Shown here piece after piece: positions 17,046 to 26,622 of a stretch of 43,125 nt of DNA (position 1 is the first letter of the stretch; each line of letters opens with the position of its first letter). The position numbers were made by a program, and so were the translations under genes. The notes below the pieces were generated by a model. That model ran no database searches and was not told the DNA's origin. It was given only the letters and a program-made list of their open reading frames with translations. This stretch comes from Pirellulaceae bacterium (lineage in GTDB: Bacteria > Planctomycetota > Planctomycetia > Pirellulales > Pirellulaceae): positions 1 to 43,125 of the forward strand of contig JANQJJ010000371.1 in the NCBI GenBank assembly GCA_028281725.1, in the 5' to 3' direction.

Positions 17046-20000
17046 ATGAGTTGCCGCGCGACCGCACTCTGTTTCGTAGCTCTCTTGTTAATCACTGGAC
17101 GATGCGGCGCTCAGGCGACCGTCCATTCCGTACAGCCGCGCACGTGCAAGCCGGGACAGACCACGCGTCTGACATTGCACGGCAAGGATTTGGACAAGTC
17201 GCTAAAAATCATCGCAAGTACTCCAACCGTCGACGTGCATGTCGAGCGTATCGAACCCACTCAGGCGATCGTCGATCTCCGATTGCCAGGTCACCACCCA
17301 CTGGGCCCTCTGGGTCTATGGATCGCAGACTCCGGTGGCCCGCTCAAACCGCTCGTTGTCATGGTGGATGATTTGGATGCGGTGACGGACCAAGGCGACA
17401 ACCATTCGTTGGAATCAGCGCAGCAGGTCTTTACATCTTGCGCAGTCGACGGCGTATGCGACGGCTCGCAAAGCGATTTCTATCGAATAACGACGACCGA
17501 AGCGCAGCGCATCGCATTCGAAGTCCAGACGCAGCCGTTACACTCCGCGATGGATCCGGTGCTACGGCTCTTGGACGCTCGGGGCAATCGGCTCCACCGG
17601 GCCGATGACGATGCTGTGGGCCCGGATTGCCGATTCAGCTACCAGTTTGCTGCAGGCGAGTACTGGTTGGAGGTACATGACAGTCGGCACTCGGCCTCCG
17701 GTGAAGCCTATCATCTGCGCATCGGTGATTTCCCGATTGTCAGTCATGGTTATCCGCTAGCGATTCGCACCGGTGAGAAGGCGAAGATAGAATTCGCCGG
17801 CCCGGATAGCTCGCACGTAGCTGCTCGCGAAGTAGAGATTCCCGCCGAGTTCACCGGCGACTCCCTGAACGTCGATGTGCGAATGGACGGTGGAAGTTCT
17901 TCCGCTTGGATTTCCGTTTTGGCGAGCGACTCTATTCAGTTCACCGAGCCGCAGTTTACCGAGACCGAAGCGGGTCAGGCTACTCAGCCGGAAGAGCCTC
18001 TACCCATACCGATTGGAATCAGTGGACGTCTCCGAAGTCCTGGAGAGCGCGATTCGTATCGGATTCGCGGTTCAAAGGATCAACGGATCCGCGTGGCGTC
18101 GCTTACTCGCAGTCTTGGCTGCCCAACCATGCTGCAGATGCAACTATTCGATTCAGCCGGTTCGAAGGTCGCCGAGACGAAAGTGACCAAGGCAGACGAA
18201 TGGAGTTTTGACTACGTGTTTCCAGCAGACGGCGAATACCGACTCGAAGTCGCGGATCTCCTCAAACGCGGGGGAGAAGAGTTGAGTTACTGGGTTGGAA
18301 TCTCACCAGCCGGCACGTTTTCGATCGCTCTCAAGGCGGACGCCAAGACGCCTGAGCAATTTGCGATCCAGCCCGGACACGGCGCCTGTGCGATCGATTT
18401 GCAGATTGCAAGGTTCGGCTACGAAGGTGCCATCGAGCTATCACTGGACGACGAGATCGAGGGACTTCGCATTCTAAATCCACGCATTGCCGCCAAGTCG
18501 AAGGAGGCGCGCGTCTACCTGCTTGCCGACTCGAATTGGAATGACGATTCGGTCGAGGTTATGCGACTGGTCGCAACGGCCACGGATGATCCGAATATTT
18601 CTTGCAGAATTGGCAGTCGAGCGCTGCAGCGTGCCAAAAAGCCATTCATCCTGTTTCCGGCCGAGTGGGCTGACGGAGCAATCGTGCTCGGCGGTGTTGC
18701 CGCGAGTGGTTCGCCGTTTGCGCTGGAGCCGGCTGAACAGGCAATATTCGCTCGTCCACTGAAAAAGCACTCGGCAACCTTGAGCTTGAAACGCACCGAA
18801 AAGGAATTTAAGCAAGCGGTGCGTGTGCTTGGCAATGGGCTACCGCCTGGCTGGGACGTATCGGTGAAAGTCGATCAGGACAAATATACGGCTACCTTTT
18901 CTCAAAGCGAGCCGAGCGTGGATCCCCCCGAGCAACTATCTCTACTAGTTTATGGCGAGTTCCAAGGACGAGGTCGCATCGAATCGGTCGATCTGCCGGT
19001 ACAGTGGTTTGATCCGCTGAAGGTTACGCTGGAGTTGCCAGAACCACTCATCGCCGGCGGCCGAGCCACGGTTCGAGCAAAAATCGTTCGCGGGGGAACT
19101 GATTCACAACCGGTGGTGTTGAAGCTCTCCAATCCTCCACCCGGGCTGGCAGGTCCGGAAACGGTCACGGTACCCGCAGACGCGTCGCAGGTTGATTTTC
19201 AGCTGCAGATATCACCCGACGTCCAACTCGACGGCGAAAGCGAACTCAGTCTGGTCGCGTCTAGCAAGTACGGCGAAAGCGACTTCACCGTACACTCCAG
19301 CTCCGTGCCACTCAACCTCGTTGCCGGTCCGCAGCGGCTAGAGGTCTATCCCGACAAGATTGCACTGGCCGGCCTCAAAGATAAGCGGCAACTGGTTGTC
19401 ACTGGCTTCGACAGCGCGGAGGCTCTTCGTGACTGGACCCATGAGGCCCGAATCACCTCGATGAATCCAGCGATTGCGGAAGTTCGGGGAGGCGTGGTGC
19501 ACCCCAAATCCGATGGTCAGACTGACATTCTGGTCGAGGTAGGCGGGCTGCAACAGACCGTTCCTCTGCAAGTATCCGACGTGAATTCGCAACACCCGAT
19601 AGCGTTCGAATCGGAGGTACTTGTAGCGCTGTCTAAACAGGGCTGCAACTCGGGAGCTTGCCATGGCTCGCCGAGTGGCAAAGGGGGCTTTCGTCTGTCT
19701 CTACGCGCGTTTGATCGGCGGCTCGACGAACTGACTTTGATCCGCGAAGATTTTGGACGCCGCGTCAACACACTAGCCCCCGAACGAAGCCTGCTGTTGC
19801 TCAAACCGCTGATGAAGGTCTCACATGGTGGGGGAAAGCAACTGCATAAGGAGGACCTGGCCTACCAACTTCTGAGAGACTGGATCGCTGAGGGAGCGCA
19901 GGCCGATCCTGCCGACACGCCTCGCTGCGTTCGTCTGGAAGTTTTCCCGGGAGAAAAACGGGTGCTGGAGGCGGCATCGCGGGGGCAACAGCTGGCCGCC

Positions 20001-21689
20001 ACGGCTCACTTTGCCGACGGCACCGAGCAGGATGTGACGCACTTAGTCGCGTACGATAGTTCCAACACGAGTGTCGCCACGGTGGACGAACACGGTTTCG
20101 TGACGCCTCGTGAGAGAGGTGAAACCGTGATTCTCGTACGCTACTTGGAGCATATCGAATCGGTACCGTTGATGTTCGTTGAAAACCTGGAGAATTTTCA
20201 GTGGCAGGCGCCGACGCCGAACAACTACGTCGACCGGTTGGTCAACGCCAAGCTACGGCAGTTGCAATACCTACCATCTCAGACATGCACTGACGCGGAG
20301 TTTCTGCGGCGAGTTTACTTGGACGTGGTCGGCATCCTGCCAACGGTCGAAGAAACCAAGGAATTCCTTGAAGACGACCGCACCGACAAGAGAACCATCC
20401 TGATCGACAGGCTGCTCGAGCGGGAAGAATACGCCAAATTCTGGGCGCTCAAATGGGGCGATTTGCTCAAGATGACGAGCAAAACCGTCGGAGATGAAGG
20501 GGTGTATAAATACCAGCGCTGGGTAGAAGAAGCGTTGCACGACAACATGCCCTATGACGAGTTCGCAAGGCAATTGCTGACCGGAGCGGGCAGCACGCTG
20601 GCTAATCCGCCGGCGAACTTCTACCGCACTTCCACCGACATGAACGAGTGTGTGGAGACGATTTCCCAAGTATTCCTGGGCGCTCGTTTGCAGTGCGCGA
20701 AGTGCCACAATCATCCGTTCGAGCGCTGGACGCAGGACAACTACTACGGGCTGGGCGCGTTCTTTCACCGGGTCGAGCGCCGCCAGACGGGGCGGCCCGG
20801 CGAGATGTTCATTTACACCTCATTCTCAGGTGAGGTCACGCAGCCAAGAACGGGACAGGTCATGCAGCCCTGGCTACCTCAAGTCGGCAGTATCGCGGCA
20901 GCGGATGACCGAGATCGTCGCACCGAGTTTGCCCAGTGGTTGGTCGATGCCGACAATCCCTATTTCGCGAAAATCGAAGCCAATCGGATTTGGAGCCATC
21001 TGTTTTCACGCGGTATCGTCGATCCGATTGATGACTTTCGCGATTCTAACCCACCCAGCAACGTGCCTTTGCTGGAAGCGCTGGCCAAGGATTTCATCGA
21101 AAGTGGATATGATCGCAAGCATCTGTTGAGGACTGTGCTCGGCAGCCGAACCTATCAGGCGAGCTACGAGACGAACGAATTCAACCAGGACGACGAATTA
21201 TACTTCTCCCACCAGCAACCACGGCTGCTGAGCGCCGAACAGCTGCTCGACGCCATTAATCACGCATTGGGGCTAGAACAGAAGTTCGGCAACCTACCAG
21301 ACGGAACGCTGGCTACCCAGTTGCCCGCGCCGGATATCGTCAAAGTCGACTTCCTGAAGATCTTCGGTCAACCCGAGCGTAGCACGGTATGCGCCTGCGA
21401 ACGCACGGACGATTCCAATCTGGGTATGGCCATTGAACTTTTCAACGGCCCGATGCTTCACGAAAAGTTACGCGATACCAAGAATCGGTTTCGGGCAGCC
21501 ATCGCGGCCGGACGATCGGTCGAAGAGACGATCCGTGAATTGTACCTGTCCGCCGTGTGCCGTCCGCCATCGCCGGGAGAACTACAGGCCGCTATAGATC
21601 ACTGTGCAACACGTGAAGACGCGGCGGCGGGACTAGAAGACGTTAGCTGGGCGCTCTTTAACACCGATGAATTTCTGTTCCAGCACTAA
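17046..21689 (+). CDS. Large exported PPC/Big_2/PSCyt/DUF1549/DUF1553 surface protein
   Basis: This 1547-residue protein carries a signal peptide (MSCRATALCFVALLLITGRCGA); an in-frame ATG at 16968 would bury it. Domains in order: an IPT-like strand segment (25-100), a first PPC (prepeptidase C-terminal) beta domain (about 145-240), a second PPC-like domain (330-435), Ig-like stretches, a Big_2-type domain (about 765-850), a cytochrome-like segment with GCNSGACHG near 865, a second Big_2-like domain (about 960-1045), DUF1549 (about 1055-1300) with LQCAKCHNHPFERW, and DUF1553 (about 1310-1545). CxxCH in DUF1549 suggests covalent haem c. It follows the two DUF1501 genes on the same strand, the usual neighbours, and probably acts with them at the cell surface or periplasm. 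Confidence 0.93.
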   Translation: MSCRATALCFVALLLITGRCGAQATVHSVQPRTCKPGQTTRLTLHGKDLDKSLKIIASTPTVDVHVERIEPTQAIVDLRLPGHHPLGPLGLWIADSGGPLKPLVVMVDDLDAVTDQGDNHSLESAQQVFTSCAVDGVCDGSQSDFYRITTTEAQRIAFEVQTQPLHSAMDPVLRLLDARGNRLHRADDDAVGPDCRFSYQFAAGEYWLEVHDSRHSASGEAYHLRIGDFPIVSHGYPLAIRTGEKAKIEFAGPDSSHVAAREVEIPAEFTGDSLNVDVRMDGGSSSAWISVLASDSIQFTEPQFTETEAGQATQPEEPLPIPIGISGRLRSPGERDSYRIRGSKDQRIRVASLTRSLGCPTMLQMQLFDSAGSKVAETKVTKADEWSFDYVFPADGEYRLEVADLLKRGGEELSYWVGISPAGTFSIALKADAKTPEQFAIQPGHGACAIDLQIARFGYEGAIELSLDDEIEGLRILNPRIAAKSKEARVYLLADSNWNDDSVEVMRLVATATDDPNISCRIGSRALQRAKKPFILFPAEWADGAIVLGGVAASGSPFALEPAEQAIFARPLKKHSATLSLKRTEKEFKQAVRVLGNGLPPGWDVSVKVDQDKYTATFSQSEPSVDPPEQLSLLVYGEFQGRGRIESVDLPVQWFDPLKVTLELPEPLIAGGRATVRAKIVRGGTDSQPVVLKLSNPPPGLAGPETVTVPADASQVDFQLQISPDVQLDGESELSLVASSKYGESDFTVHSSSVPLNLVAGPQRLEVYPDKIALAGLKDKRQLVVTGFDSAEALRDWTHEARITSMNPAIAEVRGGVVHPKSDGQTDILVEVGGLQQTVPLQVSDVNSQHPIAFESEVLVALSKQGCNSGACHGSPSGKGGFRLSLRAFDRRLDELTLIREDFGRRVNTLAPERSLLLLKPLMKVSHGGGKQLHKEDLAYQLLRDWIAEGAQADPADTPRCVRLEVFPGEKRVLEAASRGQQLAATAHFADGTEQDVTHLVAYDSSNTSVATVDEHGFVTPRERGETVILVRYLEHIESVPLMFVENLENFQWQAPTPNNYVDRLVNAKLRQLQYLPSQTCTDAEFLRRVYLDVVGILPTVEETKEFLEDDRTDKRTILIDRLLEREEYAKFWALKWGDLLKMTSKTVGDEGVYKYQRWVEEALHDNMPYDEFARQLLTGAGSTLANPPANFYRTSTDMNECVETISQVFLGARLQCAKCHNHPFERWTQDNYYGLGAFFHRVERRQTGRPGEMFIYTSFSGEVTQPRTGQVMQPWLPQVGSIAAADDRDRRTEFAQWLVDADNPYFAKIEANRIWSHLFSRGIVDPIDDFRDSNPPSNVPLLEALAKDFIESGYDRKHLLRTVLGSRTYQASYETNEFNQDDELYFSHQQPRLLSAEQLLDAINHALGLEQKFGNLPDGTLATQLPAPDIVKVDFLKIFGQPERSTVCACERTDDSNLGMAIELFNGPMLHEKLRDTKNRFRAAIAAGRSVEETIRELYLSAVCRPPSPGELQAAIDHCATREDAAAGLEDVSWALFNTDEFLFQH

Positions 21690-21855
21690 CCGACCTGCGG
21701 GACGCCACGGTCCCAGGAGTAAAGTAGCAGGCACGCTCCGTCGTGCCATCCGCCTCCCGCCATTTCGCTCACCTAAGAGAGTGGTGGCGGAGCCATGGTA
21801 ATTCGCACTAGCATAGCTGGTGGCTCAAGAAAGTGATTTAGAGAGATCAATCCCC

Positions 21856-23181
21856 ATGCAACGCTTCATCCTGACGTGCTCGATCACGATGCTTCTGCCA
21901 ACCGGCCCTGCCCTGCCATCGGAGACGACCAGCTTCAGCAAAGAGGTTGCCCCCATATTGCTCGACAACTGCCTGGCCTGCCATGGTGCCAAAAAGGCCG
22001 AAGGCGGCTATCGAGTTGACAACTACGACGAACTGTTGGCTCCGGGGGATTCCGGAGAGACTCCCGTAGTGCCCGGCGAGGGAGAAACGAGCGAGCTGTT
22101 AAGACGCATCGTCAGCGAAGACGAATCCGAACGCATGCCTGCCGAGAGCGAACCTCTCACCGCCGAGCAAATCGCGCTTGTTAAAAATTGGATTGCCGGT
22201 GGTGCCAAGTTCGACGGCCAGTCCCGCGACGATCCGCTGTCTCTCGTGATTCCTGCCCCCCGATACGCGGACCCGCCGGCGTCCTACGCCAGCCCGGTAC
22301 CTATCGCGGCGACGTCCTTTTCTCCCGATGGCAATCAGCTGCTCGTTGGTGGCTATCACGAGCTAACGATCTGGGATGTGAGCAGTGCCAAGCTGGTCCG
22401 CCGCATCAAGAACATCGGCCAGCGCGTATTTTCCATTGCTTTTGATTCTGGCGGAAAGACAATCGCTGTCGGCTGCGGCGAACCGGGCAGGACCGGCGAG
22501 TTGCGGTTGGTCGATTTCCAATCTGGAGAAGTCCGAGATGTCATCGCGAGATCGAACGATGTCGTACTGGACGCTGCCTTCCGGCCGGGCAGCAACCAAT
22601 TGGCGGTTGCCTCTGCAGACAGTCTGATTCGCATCTTTGACGTGGAAACGCTCGAAGAATTGCGAGTCATTGCCAGCCATGCGGACTGGGTAACCGCCAT
22701 CGCATGGAGCGACGATGGAAGCCGATTGGTCTCCGCCAGTCGGGACAAATCGGCCAAGGTGTTTGACGGACAGTCGGGTGAGCTGCTGGCTAGCTATCTG
22801 GGACACGGTGCCGCCGTCCGCGGTGTCTCCATCCTGGCTGATGGCAAACAGGTGGTGTCAACCGGCGCCGACAACAAGCTCCACCGATGGCAGATCGACG
22901 GGGCCAAGCGTACCGCGGAGATCGCGCTCGGCGGAGAAGCCTTTAAGCTGGTTCGAGGCAAAGATTTTGTGCTCGTGCCCTGTACAGACCAACAGCTGCT
23001 GCGCATCGACCTGAACACCAACAAAGTCTCGCAAGCCTATCAGGGACACTCCGACTGGGTCCTGGCCGCAACGCTCCAGTCGTCCGGCTCACTGCTGGCC
23101 AGTGGTGCTTTCAATGGAGAAGTTCGAATTTGGAACGGTAATGACGGATCGCTGACGCAATCGTGGCTTGCCAAACCTTGA
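21856..23181 (+). CDS. Exported PSCyt1-type c-cytochrome fused to a WD40 propeller
   Basis: This 441-residue protein has a signal peptide (MQRFILTCSITMLLPTGPAL). Residues about 26-115 are a planctomycete-type cytochrome c domain with NCLACHGAKKAEGGYR as the haem site and MPAESEPLTAEQIALVKNWIAGGAKFDG at its end; a methionine in ERMPAE may be the distal ligand. From about residue 135, seven or so WD40 repeats follow (ATSFSPDGNQLLVGGYHELTIWD and similar, with QGHSDWVLAATLQS near the end). It starts at ATG 21856, 166 bp after the DUF1553 gene, on the same strand, and may belong to the same transcription unit. The upstream gap contains a small GGCACG/CGTGCC hairpin (21730-21747). The likely role is electron transfer or docking with the large surface protein. 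Confidence 0.9.
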   Translation: MQRFILTCSITMLLPTGPALPSETTSFSKEVAPILLDNCLACHGAKKAEGGYRVDNYDELLAPGDSGETPVVPGEGETSELLRRIVSEDESERMPAESEPLTAEQIALVKNWIAGGAKFDGQSRDDPLSLVIPAPRYADPPASYASPVPIAATSFSPDGNQLLVGGYHELTIWDVSSAKLVRRIKNIGQRVFSIAFDSGGKTIAVGCGEPGRTGELRLVDFQSGEVRDVIARSNDVVLDAAFRPGSNQLAVASADSLIRIFDVETLEELRVIASHADWVTAIAWSDDGSRLVSASRDKSAKVFDGQSGELLASYLGHGAAVRGVSILADGKQVVSTGADNKLHRWQIDGAKRTAEIALGGEAFKLVRGKDFVLVPCTDQQLLRIDLNTNKVSQAYQGHSDWVLAATLQSSGSLLASGAFNGEVRIWNGNDGSLTQSWLAKP

Positions 23182-23627
23182 CACGGCCACGGCCTGTGGA
23201 AGCGGGGCAGATGCCGTTGGGTGCAAACGCAACGGAGGCTCGTGAAAGACGTTCCACTGGGCGAGAGTTGGGTGTGTCGCCTACCGCTCCGCAGGTCGGT
23301 GCGCCCTCGACTGGTTCTATGTAGATAGCCCAACGACACGCTGTCGAAGTGGACCGTTTCCTGCCAGTGGATTCGCTGGCGCCTCTAGCCAGAGATAGAC
23401 TCTGAAGCCAAAGTCGGTCGCGATCTCTTGGGTAACACGACTGTTCATCCAGTCGGCACGCACCGATCGGCGCCAGTGGAACGCGGCTGTATGGTGTCTG
23501 ATCCGCCTTCAGATCGGCCAGCTTTTATCAAGCAAGCGACGAAATGAACTTTTCTTTGGAGGTGTCTCTGTTTTTTGTAAGGAGGCCCCTGAGCAAGTTA
23601 CCAATACTTCTGGAATGAGGTTTTGCG
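23182..23627. other. Intergenic stretch upstream of an ECF sigma gene
   Basis: No convincing gene lies here. The first 350 bases contain no repeat or hairpin that I can support. Near the end, a 24-codon frame runs from ATG 23544 to TGA 23618, ending 9 bases before the TTG start of the sigma factor. It has only a weak ribosome site, so it could be a leader peptide or chance. Two other purine runs (TTGGAGG at 23557 and AAGGAGG at 23579) sit inside it. The promoter of the sigma gene should be in this stretch, but I cannot place a -10/-35 pair. Confidence 0.5.
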
Positions 23628-24152
23628 TTGCTTGACAAAGATCAAAAATCACTCTTCATGACTTGGCTCGGCGAGCATGGCTCTTCGGTCATGAAGGTGG
23701 CGCGCGCCTACACCCTGACCAGCGAGGAATGTCAAGATCTTGCCCAGGAGATTCTACTGCAGGCCTGGCGGTCCTTGCCAAACTTCAAAGGCGAGGCAAA
23801 CGCGGCAACTTGGTTTTATCGTGTGGCACTCCACACCGCCATGAACTGGCAACGTAAGGACAAACCTCGCCGATCAAGACAACAGCCGCTGCTGGAGGTG
23901 CAAACCGTAGTCACTGACAGGTTGGACGGTGCAGAGCAAGCTCAGCATCGAGATACCGTTGAGCGACTCTACGAAGCAATTCACCAGTTACCGAAAACCG
24001 ACGCAGCACTGGTGCTGTTGTACCTGGACGAACTGAGTTATCGAGAGATGTCGGAAGTGTTAGGCATCTCAGAGAGTAACGTGGGCGTGAAGCTGAATCG
24101 GGCAAAGAAGTCTCTGAGTACATTGATGAATGGGGAATCAGATGGACCCTGA
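23628..24152 (+). CDS. ECF-subfamily RNA polymerase sigma factor
   Basis: This 174-residue sigma factor has sigma-2 at about residues 10-80 (CQDLAQEILLQAWRSLPNF, then ATWFYRVALHTAMNWQR) and sigma-4 at about 110-170 (LPKTDAALVLLYLDELSYREMSEVLGISESNVGVKLNRAKKSL), and lacks regions 1 and 3, as ECF factors do. The start is TTG 23628, with TGAGG seven bases upstream; the next ATG (23658) has no ribosome site and would cut into the first helix. It overlaps the membrane gene that follows by 11 bp, so the two are very probably made together. ECF factors of this layout are usually held by a co-encoded membrane anti-sigma factor, and the downstream protein is the only candidate. Confidence 0.93.
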   Translation: MLDKDQKSLFMTWLGEHGSSVMKVARAYTLTSEECQDLAQEILLQAWRSLPNFKGEANAATWFYRVALHTAMNWQRKDKPRRSRQQPLLEVQTVVTDRLDGAEQAQHRDTVERLYEAIHQLPKTDAALVLLYLDELSYREMSEVLGISESNVGVKLNRAKKSLSTLMNGESDGP

Positions 24153-26376
24153 CAAGTATCAGCAGGCATGGCAAGCACATGAAACTCAGACGCGTGTTAC
24201 CATCCATGCCGACTTACTTCGGAAAGAAATGCAGCGTGACCAGCGAGATTTCCGAACGGTAGTCTTCTGGGGAGATGTTGGTGAAGCTTGGATAGCCATT
24301 CTGCTGGTGCCGGTGTGGATCTATTTGGGCATCGCGACGTCATCACCCTGGACGTGGTATCTAGTGGTGCCAGCTCTGGTTTGGCAAGCGGGGTTTGTGC
24401 TGGTGCAACGCATGCGTCGCCGGCAGAAACCGATTGAGCCAGATGAACCGCTACTGGGGTGCGTGGAACGTTCGCTCGCTGAGTTGGAGCAGCAAATCTG
24501 GTCGGAGCGCAGTGCTTTCTGGATGTCTTCTCTGCCGGCTGGTATTTTGCTGCTGGTATACTTTGCCCACGCCACATGGCTAGGGTCCGACGATTGGTTG
24601 GACGCTCTTGGCTACGCGCCCCTTTTCGCCCTGACGATTGTAATTTTTGGTTTTATTTATTTCATGAATCAATACACCCTACCTAAAAAGTATCAGCCGC
24701 GACGTCAGGAACTGTTGACGCTGCTCGCAAGTCTCCAGGATGAGGCGGGTGAAAACGCCGACGATCATGTCAGCTTGCCTGCATTGCCCTTTAGAGATGG
24801 GAGTCTCCGGACGCCAGGCTATTCTCGGGCCAGAGTTACCATCGGTATGTTGGCTGCTGTCATGATCATGACGGTCACAGTGGGCTTGGTGGTGTTCATT
24901 TTCAACACGGCCCCCTATCTCTTCTCTGAGGAAGGCTACCCTAAGAAATCTCCTTTCGCCGCGGTGCGATGGGAGCAGTACCAACCAGAAGTCAGACTGG
25001 GTGAGGAATGGTTTAAGCTCGTGTCGCTGGATGAACTTCCTGCCGCCGAGATCGTGGCTTTTAGCCGGCGGACCTATGGGGATCGGTGGCGTAAGCGATT
25101 CGAAGAAGACCTCGTCGAGCTTTTAACCGGAATGAAGCATCCGCCCCGGGATCAGGTTACGCTGGTTGTTCAATCGTTGACGTCGTCGGAGACCCAGGTC
25201 CGGGAAGACGTCCCCATGACGTATGCGAATCGGCGGGCGATTTACGATGCGGCTGATAAGCGAGCGATTCCGGAACCACAGCGCAAGCGTGTCGCGCGAG
25301 CTGCCGTCTCCATCGACAACGCCGAGCAGTTCAACCAGCGCGTCGATGAATTCCTGCAGCTCGCGCGAGTCAAGACTGGCTTCTCCGGGGTCGTGGTGGT
25401 GGCTCGAGGGGGCGAACCGGTCTATCAAGGCGCATTCGGATTTTCACATCTCGCATCCAGAATCCCAAACTCACTGGATACGCCATTTCGAATCGCTTCG
25501 CTCTCCAAACAATTCACGGCCGCTGCGATCCTTTCGCTCGAAGCCGAGGGAAAGTTAAGCACGGACGATCCCGTGCACCGCTACCTGCCTGAGTTCACTG
25601 CCGAGCCCTATCGCAGAATCACGATTTATCACCTGTTGACTCACACGTCCGGGCTGCCGCGGACTCCTGAAGAGGCGGCAAGACATGCTCGCTGGGATGC
25701 CATGTCTAGGGCACCAACACCAGTCAACGACTATGTTCGGCTCGCCTGCCAGTGTCCACTCACATTCGAACCGGGGCAGGATTTTCAGTATTCGAACTTC
25801 GGATACCGCGTCCTTTCGGCAATCATCGTCCAAATCACCGGTGAAGAATACGCAGATTTCATGGAGGAGAGATTGTTCACTCCGCTGAGTCTCCGGCAGT
25901 CCGGCGTGGCTCGGATCTCCCAACCGTCAGACGAGGCCCGAGTGGCCGAAGTGGTCAGCTTCGTGGTGCAAAATCATCGCACGCGTGAGCCGTCGTTTGT
26001 GAGCACCGATAGCGGTCGCAATTACGGCACCGGGTACGGAAGTGGTGGAATCTATGCGAGCGCGAACGATCTATTGCGGTGGGATCGAATCCTCGCCGAC
26101 GAGAGCTTTCTTCCCGCAGAGCAGCAGGCCAAGCTCTTCCGGCCGGTTAGGAAACACTATGCTTGCGGATGGATCGTCAAGAAGTCCGGTCTGGACGGTC
26201 GCCTCTATCAAACTCATTCTGGTTCCAATGGAGGGTACTTCAGCAAAATGATGCGCATTCCTGAGGATAACTTGGTCATCATTGCATTGGGCAATGTCCG
26301 CCAGACAGATGAAATTGACGAAGCCCTAGAGCAGTTGTTTCGACTCTGCCGCTCGCTGCCGTATCAAGATTTGTAA
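24142..26376 (+). CDS. Five-helix membrane protein with C-terminal serine beta-lactamase-type domain; candidate anti-sigma/sensor
   Basis: This 744-residue protein starts at ATG 24142 (GGGGA about 7 bases upstream). Residues 1-45 are a soluble helical head (DKYQQAWQAHETQTRVTIHA). Five hydrophobic segments follow (about 46-66, 73-92, 130-150, 155-180, 235-260), which would put the N-terminus inside and the C-terminus outside. Residues about 400-735 form a class C beta-lactamase/DD-peptidase-type domain with all three catalytic motifs: S453-L-S-K456, Y550-S-N552 and H692-S-G694. This family acts on peptidoglycan peptides, beta-lactams or other amides and esters. The overlap with the ECF gene suggests that the N-terminal head binds the sigma factor and the outer domain senses or processes a ligand; this is inference. 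No zinc-finger motif (HxxxCxxC) is present. Confidence 0.85.
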   Translation: MDPDKYQQAWQAHETQTRVTIHADLLRKEMQRDQRDFRTVVFWGDVGEAWIAILLVPVWIYLGIATSSPWTWYLVVPALVWQAGFVLVQRMRRRQKPIEPDEPLLGCVERSLAELEQQIWSERSAFWMSSLPAGILLLVYFAHATWLGSDDWLDALGYAPLFALTIVIFGFIYFMNQYTLPKKYQPRRQELLTLLASLQDEAGENADDHVSLPALPFRDGSLRTPGYSRARVTIGMLAAVMIMTVTVGLVVFIFNTAPYLFSEEGYPKKSPFAAVRWEQYQPEVRLGEEWFKLVSLDELPAAEIVAFSRRTYGDRWRKRFEEDLVELLTGMKHPPRDQVTLVVQSLTSSETQVREDVPMTYANRRAIYDAADKRAIPEPQRKRVARAAVSIDNAEQFNQRVDEFLQLARVKTGFSGVVVVARGGEPVYQGAFGFSHLASRIPNSLDTPFRIASLSKQFTAAAILSLEAEGKLSTDDPVHRYLPEFTAEPYRRITIYHLLTHTSGLPRTPEEAARHARWDAMSRAPTPVNDYVRLACQCPLTFEPGQDFQYSNFGYRVLSAIIVQITGEEYADFMEERLFTPLSLRQSGVARISQPSDEARVAEVVSFVVQNHRTREPSFVSTDSGRNYGTGYGSGGIYASANDLLRWDRILADESFLPAEQQAKLFRPVRKHYACGWIVKKSGLDGRLYQTHSGSNGGYFSKMMRIPEDNLVIIALGNVRQTDEIDEALEQLFRLCRSLPYQDL

Positions 26377-26622
26377 CCGCAGGTACTGCTAGCCCCGGCG
26401 ATGGAGTGCCATGCCGTCGCGTCGAGCGAGAACTGGCCCCCTTTGATTGGGGTGGAGCTCTTCCAGTGTCATTCGTCAGGCAGCCCAAATAGTGAAAGGC
26501 AGTATTCAGAACGCTCAAATTAGAATGTTGCCGGCTATTCAAAAAAATCCACCTCAGCGACAAACGGCGCCATTAACGGCGTTCCGTCGATTGATTCGCT
26601 TAGAAAATTCAACGGAACTCCC

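Noticed and set aside
21730-21747. GGCACG/CGTGCC hairpin in the gap before the WD40 gene
   Set aside because: Only six paired bases, and no other copy is visible in the window.
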